Source of the DNA: Bacillota bacterium
GTDB lineage: Bacteria > Bacillota > Clostridia > Lachnospirales > Lachnospiraceae
Assembly (NCBI GenBank): GCA_023399055.1
Contig: JAEWQV010000010.1
Span: 186,001-250,000, forward strand
DNA: 64,000 nucleotides
Direction of reading: 5' to 3'
Position numbers and translations under genes: made by a program. Of the stretch, positions 1 through 9,193 are shown one piece after another; within the stretch, counting starts at the first letter, position 1; each line of letters begins with the position of its first letter. Under the pieces are notes generated by a model, which saw only the letters and a program-made list of their open reading frames with translations, was not told where the DNA came from and ran no database searches.

Positions 1-3000
1 TACAACGTCACGACCGGTCATCAACTTACCATCTGTCTCAATTACTACTTTATTACGTAGTCCGTTCATAATCAAAGTTTGATGTGTCTCTGCAAGACCT
101 AATTCCCAAGGAAGTCCTGCGTTATAAATAGAGGTTCTTGGAGCTGCTCCTGTACCACCGTCATAACCAGAAATCAGGATAACTCCTGCACCAGCTTTCG
201 CAACACCTGCAGCAATGGTACCAACGCCAGCCTCTGATACTAGCTTAACTGAAATTCTTGCATTTTTATTTGCATTCTTAAGGTCAAAGATTAATTGCGC
301 TAAATCTTCGATCGAATAAATATCATGATGCGGTGGTGGAGAAATTAAACCAACACCTGGTGTTGAATGTCTGGTCTTTGCAATCCAAGGATATACCTTT
401 TCTGCTGGTAACTGACCACCTTCACCCGGTTTTGCACCCTGTGCCATCTTTATCTGAATTTCTCTTGCACTCACCAAATATTCACTTGTAACACCAAAAC
501 GTCCGGAGGCTACCTGCTTAATTGCAGAGCATTTGTTTAGTCCATCCTCGCCTACCTTAAGACGATCCAGTGATTCACCACCCTCACCGCTGTTGGACTT
601 ACCACCCAGACGGTTCATGGCAATGGCAAGTGCCTCATGAGCTTCTTTCGAGATAGAACCATAGGACATCGCTCCTGTTTTAAAACGCTTAACGATGGAG
701 TCTACACTCTCAACTTCCTCCACAGAGATACCCTCTTCCGGATAACTCATCTCCAAAAGTCCTCTTAAATGAACTCTTTCCTGTTCTTTGGTCAACTGCT
801 TGGAGTATTCCTTGAACATCTCATAATTACCTGTTCTGGTGGACTGTTGAAGCAAATGTATGGTTTGTGGATTATACAAATGCTCCTCTTTACCACTGCG
901 CAGTTTATGGGAGCCATTGCTATCCAGTGTAAGATCTAAATCTAAGCCCAGTGGATCAAAAGCTTTGGAATGTAAGGTATCTACCTGTTTTTCCATCTCT
1001 TTTAACTTGATACCACCAACACGGCTTACTGTTCCGGTAAAATACTTGTCGATTACCTCTTTGCTGATACCAATCGCTTCAAATATCTTAGAACCCTGAT
1101 AGGACTGAATTGTTGAAATACCCATCTTGGAAGCAATCTTTACAATACCTTTGATTACTGCTTTGTTATAATCATCTACCGCTGCATAGTAATCTTTATC
1201 CAGCATATTATTATCAATCAGCTGACGGATGGTTTCCTGTGCCAGATAAGGATTAACCGCACAGGCACCATAACCTAACAAGCAAGCGAAATGATGTACA
1301 TCTCTTGGTTCCGCACTTTCTACTATCATAGCAAGTGCTGTTCTCTTTCTGGTACGAACCAGATGCTGTTGCAGAGCAGATACTGCCAGTAAGGAAGGAA
1401 TTGCAACATGATTTTCATCCACACCACGGTCGGAAAGGATTAGAATATTTGCGCCTTCTTTATAGGAACGGTCTGCTTCCACACATAAATGCTCAATCGC
1501 CTTTTCCAGTGAAGTATTCTTATAATAAATCATAGGAATAACCTCGACCTTAAAGCCAGGTATTTTTGAGTAGCGGATTTTTAATAAATCTGTATTTGTT
1601 AATATTGGATTATTTACCTTTAATACCTTACAGTTCTCAGCATTTTCCTCAAGAATATTGCCATCTTCGCCAATATAAACAGAGGTTGCTGTAACAATCT
1701 CCTCACGAATTGCATCAATCGGAGGATTGGTTACCTGTGCAAATAACTGCTTGAAATAGTTAAACAATGGAGGGTTACTGGAGGATAATACCGGTATCGG
1801 TGAATCCGCACCCATAGCTGCAACCGCTTCCTGTCCACTGCTAGCCATAGGAAGAATTGTAGTGCGATAATCCTCATAGGTATATCCAAATGCCTTTTGA
1901 AGTCTTGCAAGTTCCTCATCGGAATACTCGATTACCTTCTTATTTGGAATGTGAAGGCTCTTTAACATAACCAGGTTTTGATCTAGCCACTCTCCGTAAG
2001 GTCTACGGGTGGCATAGCTGTTCTTTAAGTCCTCATCGTCTATTAATTCACCCTTTACGGTATCCACTAAAAGCATTTTACCGGGACGAAGTCTTTCCTT
2101 CTTAACAATCTTATCTGCTGGTATATCAAGTACACCAACCTCGGAGGAAAGCACCAGATAATCATCATTGGTAATATAATAACGGGAAGGTCGAAGACCG
2201 TTACGGTCTAGTACTGCTCCCATAATGTCACCGTCGGAGAATAGAATAGACGCAGGTCCGTCCCAAGGCTCCATCATCGTCGCATAGTACTGATAAAAGT
2301 CACTTTTCTCTCTGCTGATAGCAGAATCATTACTCCAGGGTTCTGGAATTGTAATCATTACAGCAAGTGGCAGATCCATGCCGCTCATAACCAAAAATTC
2401 CAAGGTATTATCGAGCATTGCCGAGTCAGAACCTTCTACATTGACTACCGGCAAAACCTTATGCAGCTCCCCTTTGAGATGCACAGATTCCATGGTCTCC
2501 TCTCTTGCTAACATCTTATCCGCATTACCGCGGATTGTATTTATTTCACCATTATGGACAATTAAACGATTTGGATGCGCTCTCTGCCAGCTAGGATTAG
2601 TATTGGTGGAGAATCTGGAGTGTACAATTGCTATTGCACTCTCATATGCTTCATCCTGTAAATCCCCAAAGAAGAGGCGTAATTGTTTTACTAAGAACAT
2701 ACCTTTATATACAATGGTACGACTGGATAAGGAAACCACATAGGTATTATCATTACTCTGTTCGAAGACTCTTCTTGCAATGAAGAGCTTGCGGTCAAAA
2801 TCCACTCCCTTTGCTACATTTGCTGGTTTCTTGATGAAACACTGAAGAATGTGTGGCATACATTCAATTGCTCTTTCTCCTAAGGTCTGTGGTTCAATTG
2901 GAACCTCTCTCCAACCTAAGAATTTCAAGCCTTCTTTTTCTACTACAATCTCAAACATTTTCTTTGCTTGATTTCTGCTTAGTTCATCCTGTGGGAAGAA

Positions 3001-3306
3001 GAACATACCAACGCCGTAATCACGTTCACCACCAAGTTCAAATCCCAGTGGCTTAGTTACCTTAGAAAAGAACTTATGGGATATCTGAAGGAGAATACCA
3101 ACACCATCTCCAGTCTGGCCATTGGCATCTTTACCGGCACGGTGTTCTAAATTCTCAACAATTTTTAAGGCATTCTCAACAGTTTCATGAGTTTTCAGAC
3201 CCTTCATGTGCACAACTGCACCAATACCGCAATTATCATGTTCAAATCTAGGATCATATAATCCCTCTGGAACCTGTGTAATTTCCTCTCGTCTTTTTTC
3301 GTTCAT
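1..3306 (-). CDS. gltB: Glutamate synthase large subunit (NADPH-GOGAT alpha), 3' end outside window
   Basis: Glutamate synthase makes two glutamates from glutamine and 2-oxoglutarate in the cytoplasm. About 1102 codons are present and the C-terminus runs off the left edge. The class II amidotransferase cysteine follows a short propeptide, in DNCGIGAVVHM near residue 27, as in GltB proteins with a processed N-terminus. Near the left edge the FMN/synthase domain is readable (SPPPHHDIYSIEDLAQLI, SGYDGGTGAAP, GKLMTGRDVV). The family's 3Fe-4S cysteines normally lie just downstream, so they should be outside the window. I chose the ATG at 3306 because AGGA lies six bases upstream; an in-frame ATG two codons earlier touches the ribosome site. 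The gene sits behind a long structured leader and is about 20 kb from glnA, its GOGAT-cycle partner. Confidence 0.96.
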   Translation of the reverse strand, partial: MNEKRREEITQVPEGLYDPRFEHDNCGIGAVVHMKGLKTHETVENALKIVENLEHRAGKDANGQTGDGVGILLQISHKFFSKVTKPLGFELGGERDYGVGMFFFPQDELSRNQAKKMFEIVVEKEGLKFLGWREVPIEPQTLGERAIECMPHILQCFIKKPANVAKGVDFDRKLFIARRVFEQSNDNTYVVSLSSRTIVYKGMFLVKQLRLFFGDLQDEAYESAIAIVHSRFSTNTNPSWQRAHPNRLIVHNGEINTIRGNADKMLAREETMESVHLKGELHKVLPVVNVEGSDSAMLDNTLEFLVMSGMDLPLAVMITIPEPWSNDSAISREKSDFYQYYATMMEPWDGPASILFSDGDIMGAVLDRNGLRPSRYYITNDDYLVLSSEVGVLDIPADKIVKKERLRPGKMLLVDTVKGELIDDEDLKNSYATRRPYGEWLDQNLVMLKSLHIPNKKVIEYSDEELARLQKAFGYTYEDYRTTILPMASSGQEAVAAMGADSPIPVLSSSNPPLFNYFKQLFAQVTNPPIDAIREEIVTATSVYIGEDGNILEENAENCKVLKVNNPILTNTDLLKIRYSKIPGFKVEVIPMIYYKNTSLEKAIEHLCVEADRSYKEGANILILSDRGVDENHVAIPSLLAVSALQQHLVRTRKRTALAMIVESAEPRDVHHFACLLGYGACAVNPYLAQETIRQLIDNNMLDKDYYAAVDDYNKAVIKGIVKIASKMGISTIQSYQGSKIFEAIGISKEVIDKYFTGTVSRVGGIKLKEMEKQVDTLHSKAFDPLGLDLDLTLDSNGSHKLRSGKEEHLYNPQTIHLLQQSTRTGNYEMFKEYSKQLTKEQERVHLRGLLEMSYPEEGISVEEVESVDSIVKRFKTGAMSYGSISKEAHEALAIAMNRLGGKSNSGEGGESLDRLKVGEDGLNKCSAIKQVASGRFGVTSEYLVSAREIQIKMAQGAKPGEGGQLPAEKVYPWIAKTRHSTPGVGLISPPPHHDIYSIEDLAQLIFDLKNANKNARISVKLVSEAGVGTIAAGVAKAGAGVILISGYDGGTGAAPRTSIYNAGLPWELGLAETHQTLIMNGLRNKVVIETDGKLMTGRDVV

Positions 3307-3312
3307 ATGCAT

Positions 3313-3520
3313 TCCTCTTCCTTTATTTTATTTAACAGCAACTTGATTCAAATTAACTAGACCGAGCACATTCGTTCATCACCAACCTAATAACATCGTG
3401 AGAATGTACACCAAATCGAAACTTATTTGCTCGGTGAGCTTTTTGATGTTTTATTTGAAACATCAAAAAAAGCGCCTCTAGACTTCCAAATTGAAGTCTA
3501 AAAACGCCTTTGTTTTTATT
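3313..3520 (-). promoter_or_regulatory. Structured gltB leader with early intrinsic terminator
   Basis: Between the predicted start of transcription and the gltB ribosome site lie about 200 nt with three nested structures, read on the minus strand. First, 3507-3472 forms a stem of 15 pairs (outer GCG/CGC, four pairs mostly G-U, inner TAGACTTC/GAAGTCTA with a six-base loop) followed by seven U: a good intrinsic terminator only about 10 nt from the transcript start. Second, 3469-3440 forms a 12-bp stem whose 5' arm begins in that U-tract. Third, ACCGAGCA (3435-3428) pairs with TGCTCGGT (3368-3361) and closes a 75-nt domain; GCTC/GAGC and TCACC/GGTGA offer competing pairings. This arrangement suggests transcription attenuation. 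The ligand or protein is unknown to me. Confidence 0.6.
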
Positions 3521-3526
3521 GAGCTG

Positions 3527-3555
3527 ATTATAATATAGTTTATTCTAGAATGCAA
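3527..3555 (-). promoter_or_regulatory. gltB sigma-A promoter
   Basis: On the minus strand, -35 TTGCAT (3555-3550) and -10 TATAAT (3532-3527) are separated by 17 bp. Transcription should start near 3520, immediately before the terminator-like hairpin of the gltB leader. Confidence 0.75.
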
Positions 3556-3683
3556 GTAATTTGATTAACTTTTTTTGTAATTACATTATTTTATTAGAAT
3601 ATTAATGGAATAAACCTATTTATATAAGGTAATCTCTATTTTTTCATTAATATTTTAAAGTTTTTATCCCCACCTATTAATGT

Positions 3684-3710
3684 TAATAAAATCAATATAT
3701 TTGCCGATAT
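3684..3710 (+). promoter_or_regulatory. Sigma-28 (SigD/FliA)-like promoter
   Basis: TAAT (3684-3687), 15 bp, then GCCGATAT (3703-3710) matches the Bacillus SigD consensus TAAA-N15-GCCGATAT except at one base. It lies about 60 bp upstream of the FliK-like gene, which would make that gene part of the late flagellar/motility regulon. The role is inferred from the match alone. Confidence 0.6.
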
Positions 3711-3771
3711 ATATAACAGGCTACAAATCAATAAAATTGTTATACAAGGACATAAAAAGGAGGCGAATGCT

Positions 3772-5544
3772 TTGGATATATCAAATAAATTAAGAACTAC
3801 CCAGCAGGGTAAGGCGAAATCTTCTAATATTGAAACTGCTAAAGCTAAATCTGCTGCCCTGCATACAGCTAATGATGATAAATCCATGCCTCCCTTAAAA
3901 GAAGGTCAAATTGTAAAAGGTCAAATCGTTGATCTTCGCTATCAGGAAGTCAAAATTCAAATAGAACCGGGCAATCAGATTATATCTGCAAAATTAGCAG
4001 GGAATATTCCTTTATCCATCGGACAACAGGCAAGCTTCATCGTTTTCGAAAATAGTTTAAATCAGATTCTCTTAACATTTCGTCCTGATAATCCTTTAAC
4101 TATCAATGACGCAATGATAATGAAAGCCTTGAATGCAGCAATGCTGCCAAATACAGACCGAAATCGCTTGCTGGTAAGTGAAATGCTAAAGCATCAATTA
4201 CCAATTGATACCACGACTTTACAAAACTTTATTCGTCTTTCACAAGCTAATACAGAGTCATCACCCGAAACACTGATTTTTATGCATAAAAATAACATAC
4301 CACTTAATCTAAGTAATCTAGGTCAAATAAACGAGTTACTGAAAGGTGCAGCACAGCTTACTAATCAGATAAATCAGACAGCCAAAAATATAACCGAGTT
4401 GTTCACTGCAACCAATCCTAGCTACTCCCCCATTGTAAGGTCTGAGAATGCTATACTTAATGCTGACTTAGAGACAAACCAACCTTCAGCCTTACAAACC
4501 GCTGGTTCAGCAGGTTCCGTACTTAGAGCAACCTTGCTAAATACAAATCAAAGCCTGATTAACCTATTATATCCTGAAGATGCCAATAAAATAGTGCAAC
4601 CTACGGCTACAACACAAGCTCACACCACCTTAGGTAATCAATCCTTAAGTAATGCTCCCTCTGTGGCAACTGCAACAAATATTATGGATGAGATTCCCGG
4701 TAGTATCCCTATGAACACTGACAAAGCTGCACCTTTACTAAATGAACTTTTAGGTCAATTAGATCGAGCTAAACTCGCTGACCTTCTTTCTGAATTACCA
4801 ATAGAGCCCTCCACCAAGCAACTGTTATTGGAGGGAACTTTACCTATGAAGGAGGTTCTAGGCTTTATTCAAACTGCGTTGCAAAAGGGGGATACGAATA
4901 CACTGCACTTTCTTCAAACTCCACTCTACGCTAAACTGTTGGAGGAAGCCTTATTACAGCGATGGACACTTACGCCGGAAAAAGTTGCTATGCAAGAGGA
5001 AGTTAACAACTTATATCAACAGGTCGATAAAGACCTTGGTTCCATTCATCATCTGCTAAAAAATATTGAAGAGAATGCAGACGTTCGTTCTTTACAAGAA
5101 CCAGTTCAGAATTTGCAAAACACTGTAGGTTTATTAAGGGATTTTCAAAATGTATTTACCTATCTTCCCATACCCGTTCAATTTAAAGAACAGCTAAGTC
5201 ATGCTGATCTCTATGTTATGACTAGAAAAAAATCCACCGTTTTAAGCGATGAACCCCTTAGTGTACTTATTCATTTAGATATGACCAATCTTGGTTCCAT
5301 GAATATTAAGCTATCAATGACACGTGAAATGCTGCAGGTTTCCTTTCATATGGAAAATGAAACTTCCTGCAACCTATTAAGAGCTAACCTGCCTTCGCTG
5401 ACCGAAGCTTTAGAATCAAAAGGGTATCATGTTACAGCAAGTATTCATCAGGAAACTATTAGTCCTGATATAATTAGCAGTACACTGGATGATTCCCTGC
5501 AATCGGATGCTGTTAAGCGTTATTCGTTTGATATCAGGACATGA
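3772..5544 (+). CDS. FliK-like flagellar hook-length control family protein
   Basis: This 590-residue protein has a polar N-terminus, a long low-complexity middle rich in Asn, Gln, Thr and Leu, and a C-terminal globular part (about 470-580) that resembles the FliK/Flg_hook C-terminal domain: LPIPVQFKEQ, LSVLIHLDMTNLGSMNIKL and ANLPSLTEALESKGYHV. Such domains sense hook completion at the flagellar export gate. The start is a TTG eight bases after a perfect GGAGG; the nearby ATG at 3767 is in another frame. No flagellar genes surround it, so it is an orphan, but the sigma-28-like promoter upstream supports a motility link. It may be a second FliK paralogue or a FliK-domain protein with another task. 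Confidence 0.65.
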   Translation: MDISNKLRTTQQGKAKSSNIETAKAKSAALHTANDDKSMPPLKEGQIVKGQIVDLRYQEVKIQIEPGNQIISAKLAGNIPLSIGQQASFIVFENSLNQILLTFRPDNPLTINDAMIMKALNAAMLPNTDRNRLLVSEMLKHQLPIDTTTLQNFIRLSQANTESSPETLIFMHKNNIPLNLSNLGQINELLKGAAQLTNQINQTAKNITELFTATNPSYSPIVRSENAILNADLETNQPSALQTAGSAGSVLRATLLNTNQSLINLLYPEDANKIVQPTATTQAHTTLGNQSLSNAPSVATATNIMDEIPGSIPMNTDKAAPLLNELLGQLDRAKLADLLSELPIEPSTKQLLLEGTLPMKEVLGFIQTALQKGDTNTLHFLQTPLYAKLLEEALLQRWTLTPEKVAMQEEVNNLYQQVDKDLGSIHHLLKNIEENADVRSLQEPVQNLQNTVGLLRDFQNVFTYLPIPVQFKEQLSHADLYVMTRKKSTVLSDEPLSVLIHLDMTNLGSMNIKLSMTREMLQVSFHMENETSCNLLRANLPSLTEALESKGYHVTASIHQETISPDIISSTLDDSLQSDAVKRYSFDIRT

Positions 5545-5614
5545 TATGCAAAATATATCCCTCAGTAATTTAACAATAGGAATCGACAAGTCGCTTCACT
5601 CAGTGAATAGAGAA

Positions 5615-5647
5615 GACCTAAACAAATTATTTACATCTGTTTAGGTC
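5615..5647. terminator. Bidirectional terminator-like hairpin
   Basis: GACCTAAACA pairs with TGTTTAGGTC around a 13-nt loop, between the convergent FliK-like and PilZ genes. The flanks are pyrimidine-rich (CTTCT and, on the other strand, TTCTCT) but not pure T tracts, so strength is uncertain. Confidence 0.55.
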
Positions 5648-5686
5648 CTTCTATAGAAAGTTACTCTATGTCATTCTTACTTCATT

Positions 5687-6049
5687 TTATTCTTCTGTTT
5701 GTTGGTCTATTTTCTCTTCATATTCATCGAAGATATACCCTAAGACGGTAGCCATTCCAACAAACTCACAGCCATATAGTGTTTTCTTATCCTCTAATGC
5801 TTGACTGCGGATAATCTCAACCACAGTATGAAGGGTATCACCATTGTCTCCTAAGCTGATATTTGCATTGAAATAGTAACCCAGTGGTAGAACACTTTCA
5901 GAAATAAAGCCTATCCCTTCTCTTGAAATATTAATTACTTCAATTGGTGCATTTAAATCACTTACCTGCACATTATCCTGCTTATATAAATTTAGTATCT
6001 CCAATGACATTGTTGCCGGTAATCGTCTAGATTTTCTTCTCTCTTCCAT
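5687..6049 (-). CDS. PilZ-domain cyclic-di-GMP-binding protein
   Basis: This 120-residue cytoplasmic protein is essentially one PilZ domain. The N-terminal arginine motif (MEERRKSRRLPA) and the NISREGIG segment near residue 41 fit the two c-di-GMP-binding signatures RxxxR and (D/N)xSxxG. An acidic tail follows (YEEKIDQQTEE). PilZ proteins transmit c-di-GMP levels to motility or envelope machines. It is convergent with the FliK-like gene, and the window's right end carries a GGDEF-EAL protein that could set the c-di-GMP level. ATG start with GGAGG seven bases upstream. The family call is firm and the output is unknown. Confidence 0.85.
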   Translation of the reverse strand: MEERRKSRRLPATMSLEILNLYKQDNVQVSDLNAPIEVINISREGIGFISESVLPLGYYFNANISLGDNGDTLHTVVEIIRSQALEDKKTLYGCEFVGMATVLGYIFDEYEEKIDQQTEE

Positions 6050-6108
6050 CGTAATCCTCCATACTATCTCATGAATATCTTATTCTTTAGTAAAAACTGT
6101 ATGTCTTC

Positions 6109-6137
6109 ATTATAACTTAAGTATTACAGTTATACAA
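6109..6137 (-). promoter_or_regulatory. PilZ gene promoter
   Basis: Minus strand: -35 TTGTAT (6137-6132), 17 bp, -10 TATAAT (6114-6109), about 60 bp upstream of the PilZ start codon. Confidence 0.65.
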
Positions 6138-6238
6138 TATGGAGAATATTTGAGTTTCACAATATTATCCGTACTATCTTTATTTCAGGATAGTTTAAAA
6201 ACATCCATATTGAAAAACAGGTATATTGCTGTGGTCCA

Positions 6239-6498
6239 TCACTTAATTGTAACCATACCAGTATATTTCTTCCCATATATGGTTGCAATTATTGTAACTT
6301 GCCCTTTTTTCTTGGCAATTATTTTTCCAGTACTGCTTACCGTAGCTATAGATTTGTCACTGGATTTCCAGGTATATAATGCTTTACTATTAAAGGATAC
6401 GGTATATATTTCGCCAACAGCAAGCGTTAATTTCGTCTTTTCCTATAGGGTATGGTTAGTCGTTCCAATCGAAGGCAGTACCAAAAGACAGACACTCT
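6239..6498 (-). pseudogene. Remnant of a Big_2 (bacterial Ig-like group 2) surface protein
   Basis: Read on the minus strand, this stretch encodes the end of a Big_2 Ig-like domain: KLTLAVGEIYTVSFN, then TWKSSDKSIATVSSTGKI, IIAKKKGQVTIIAT and YGKKYTGMVTIK followed by a stop at 6239. The same frame continues upstream (PSIGTTNHTL) but is cut by an in-frame TAG, and no start codon with a ribosome site precedes it. Big_2 domains occur in secreted or surface proteins of clostridia. Only about one domain survives, so this is the decayed 3' end of a larger gene at the edge of an accessory patch. Confidence 0.7.
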
Positions 6499-6571
6499 CT
6501 TGAATCTCAGTTAACACAATAGATATGTTTATGCTTTCCAGTTTAGTGCACTTTGCAAATCCAAATTATTA

Positions 6572-6600
6572 TTGACCAAGATGTAATATTATAGTATTAT
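6572..6600 (+). promoter_or_regulatory. Orphan sigma-A promoter
   Basis: TTGACC (6572-6577), 17 bp, TATTAT (6595-6600). It is well formed but precedes no convincing gene. Transcription would run about 260 nt to the terminator at 6828-6873. Confidence 0.6.
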
Positions 6601-6606
6601 AAGATA

Positions 6607-6827
6607 AATTATTGGTAAATTTTAGATATTTAATACAAACAATAAAATTAATATTATATGCAATTTAAGTATGCTGTTTTCATTAAATACTTCTACTTAT
6701 GCTGATGCATTAAATGACATAACAAGCAAAGTAGCGAAGTCAAAAGATAAAATCTTTTCAACGATATGGAGTAAGCTGTTGTTCATTATAGTAACGATAC
6801 AAAATATATTTGTAACTAATGTCAAGT
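6607..6827 (+). other. Possible small RNA or short-peptide transcript
   Basis: This A+T-rich stretch lies between a good promoter and a strong terminator. A 74-codon frame opens at ATG 6671 but has no Shine-Dalgarno sequence, and its 3' end runs through the terminator hairpin, so translation is doubtful. The start of that frame (MLFSLNTSTYADA) resembles the end of a signal peptide and may be another gene remnant. I cannot assign a function. Confidence 0.3.
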
Positions 6828-6873
6828 CGTTTGGGAGAGCAGATATATTGCTTCTCCCAAACGGTTTTGTTTG
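6828..6873 (+). terminator. Strong intrinsic terminator
   Basis: CGTTTGGGAGA (6828-6838) pairs perfectly with TCTCCCAAACG (6853-6863), followed by GTTTTGTTTG. It ends the orphan transcript and insulates the ABC genes downstream. Confidence 0.8.
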
Positions 6874-7082
6874 TACTACAGTAACGCTATATTAAAGTAG
6901 ATACGACTAAATAAACTTAAATATATGCAATGTATCTAGACATCAATTTACGTCTGGTTCTAATATTTATGTGTATTATACAAGGTGAATTTAATAATTA
7001 TGCGTTTTTGCTTTGGTTTCAAAGTCAAGATTTCTTAAGACTAAAATATTGCATAGTTTTACGGATAAGATGGAGGAAAAAT

Positions 7083-9179
7083 ATGAATTATTTAATATAC
7101 TTGAAACGTTCGTTTAAGCTCAGGTTGAAAAGACATATGATATTACATGTCATATTAACCTGTGCAATTATTTTGCCCCTTATTATTTCTATTTACCGTG
7201 ATAGTATAATTTTCGGACAACAATTGCTTGTTAAGCATTATACGCATGGTCAAACATATCATATTTTAAATGCTAAGTTGGAACATCTTGAGTATTTCAA
7301 AAGTATACCAGGCCTATCCTCTTTCTACGAAGATAATACAATATTTATCAATATCATGTCCGTGGAAGATGCAAATAACCCTGTGAGAAAAGAAGAATTT
7401 AATAAAACTCTTATCAGTGTACTGGATGAAATAAAAGATGAAAAACTAATACTATCCGATATGTCGCATTTTGGAAGTGACGAGTCATACGACATGTTTC
7501 CCAATCAATTACTGTTCGTAAACGCATTCATTATGCTCTTTTCTTTAATTATTGTTCAATCTGCATATAAAAACCATCTTGATAAATTTACTCCAGACAT
7601 AGGTATTTTAGTTTCCTGTGGTGCAAAAAATGATCAAATCCAAAAGATCTTTTTATATGAATTACTCATCACATTTTTAACATCTGTCTTGTCGGCAGTT
7701 TCCATTTCTTCTGTGCTTATGTATATACTATTCCATTATTTTTTACAAGTGAAAGATGTTGGAAACCTTACATGGTTAATTTTTAGAATTAATCCTATAA
7801 ATTTGCTACTTCATATACTTGCTTTTGGTATTGTCCTTTTATTGGTAATAGTTTTTTGCTTGAAGAAAAAACTTAAGCAGACTTCTATTAAAATGTTAAA
7901 CTCATATGAAAGCGGCGAAAAGGCTAAACATTATAGTAAAATGATGACTATTGAAAACAGTTCAGTTAAATCACTGGGAAAGTTATTGTCACATCGTACA
8001 AAGAGACAATTTATTAATTGTTTAATGATTTCTATCCCAATCACAATTACAGTTATCTTTATTTTTAATTATCTAATCATAAATATTGAAAATATCAGCA
8101 AAAAACCTGACTTCGAAATTACAATCCATGAAAATGCTCTCATATCAAATGATAAAGGAATATCTAAGGATGATATTTCATTTGTCAAGAATATTGCAGG
8201 AATCAAAAATGTAAAAGAAGAACTAAACCTTTCAACCACTAAGTATATTATTAAAGATGATCGTATGGAAGGGTATGCACTGGTGGTAAATGGAAATGAC
8301 CGATATTCACAAACTTTTATACGACCGTATAATGACATAGAAGATTCATTAAAAAGCAAGGATTTTTCTTTAGATAAATATAATGTTGCCGTAAACAAGA
8401 ACCACGAATATTTAAAATATAAGATCGGTGATAAGATTTATCTTTACTTGAATGAGATACGTTTGAGTGATGAGTTTATTATACATGATGAAAATGAGCA
8501 AAGTAATCCGAATGTTGAGCATGAACATTCAGCTGAAGGATTATTAACTATTTCAAAGCCAATTGAATTAACAGTTGTGCAACTGCTTGATTATGAATGG
8601 ACAGATCGTATGTTTCCAATTTATTTTACAGATGAAATGTTTTTGGAATTGACAAGAGGAGAAGCTATTTATACTTTGCAGTTGAAACTTGACGTTCCAA
8701 GTGAAAGTGATGAAATAGTTTCTGTCATTCAAAGCAAATTTGATGGTATTGAGTATACGATAACGAATAATTATGAAATATATGAGAAAAACAGTGAGTC
8801 TTCGACTGGTGTATATATTATGGCTTTAGTCATATTTGGCATAATGTTTGTTTTTATCTTAGTCATTTTGCACGTAAAATTATCCGACTATGTTGAAACG
8901 CAAAGTAAAAATATCCGTCTATTTTATATTTTGGGTGCTTCAAAATCAGATATTTATGATTCCTACATGCAATTGCCTTTGAATATATCAATGTTTAGCA
9001 TTGTTGTTTCCTTTATAATTGGATTAGGTTTTTGTAACTTGTTTTTTCGAAATACAGGATACCATCTACTTCTGAACATAACAACTACTGTTATACATCT
9101 TATCATTACAATGCTAATTTTAGCAGCCTACATTGCTCCTGTTCATTCCACTCTTAAGAAGAAATTGAAACAATTATAG
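7083..9179 (+). CDS. ABC transporter permease, FtsX/MacB-type
   Basis: This 698-residue membrane protein has the layout of an ABC permease of the FtsX-like type: an N-terminal transmembrane segment (about 21-40), two or three helices around 150-265, a fourth near 310, then a large extracytoplasmic region (about 330-575) and C-terminal helices near 580-605, 630-660 and 665-690. The sequence FILVILHVKLSDYVETQSKNIR and the following LGASKSDI are typical of the cytoplasmic coupling region of these permeases. The start at 7083 follows GGAGG and AAAAAT; the open frame extends 51 codons upstream without a ribosome site. The ATPase gene follows after 14 bp. Such pairs export peptides or confer resistance to peptide antibiotics. 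The substrate is unknown. Confidence 0.8.
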   Translation: MNYLIYLKRSFKLRLKRHMILHVILTCAIILPLIISIYRDSIIFGQQLLVKHYTHGQTYHILNAKLEHLEYFKSIPGLSSFYEDNTIFINIMSVEDANNPVRKEEFNKTLISVLDEIKDEKLILSDMSHFGSDESYDMFPNQLLFVNAFIMLFSLIIVQSAYKNHLDKFTPDIGILVSCGAKNDQIQKIFLYELLITFLTSVLSAVSISSVLMYILFHYFLQVKDVGNLTWLIFRINPINLLLHILAFGIVLLLVIVFCLKKKLKQTSIKMLNSYESGEKAKHYSKMMTIENSSVKSLGKLLSHRTKRQFINCLMISIPITITVIFIFNYLIINIENISKKPDFEITIHENALISNDKGISKDDISFVKNIAGIKNVKEELNLSTTKYIIKDDRMEGYALVVNGNDRYSQTFIRPYNDIEDSLKSKDFSLDKYNVAVNKNHEYLKYKIGDKIYLYLNEIRLSDEFIIHDENEQSNPNVEHEHSAEGLLTISKPIELTVVQLLDYEWTDRMFPIYFTDEMFLELTRGEAIYTLQLKLDVPSESDEIVSVIQSKFDGIEYTITNNYEIYEKNSESSTGVYIMALVIFGIMFVFILVILHVKLSDYVETQSKNIRLFYILGASKSDIYDSYMQLPLNISMFSIVVSFIIGLGFCNLFFRNTGYHLLLNITTTVIHLIITMLILAAYIAPVHSTLKKKLKQL

Positions 9180-9193
9180 AAAGTGAGGTTAAT

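Noticed and set aside
3440..3507. Tandem hairpins before gltB as a classical ANTAR target
   Set aside because: The hexaloops AATTTG and CAAATA lack A at position 1 together with G at position 4; kept only as an unassigned attenuator.
6150..6503. A 117-codon plus-strand frame that looks like a small membrane protein
   Set aside because: No ribosome site, and the opposite strand carries a recognisable Big_2 domain end; the hydrophobic residues are a shadow of that antisense sequence.
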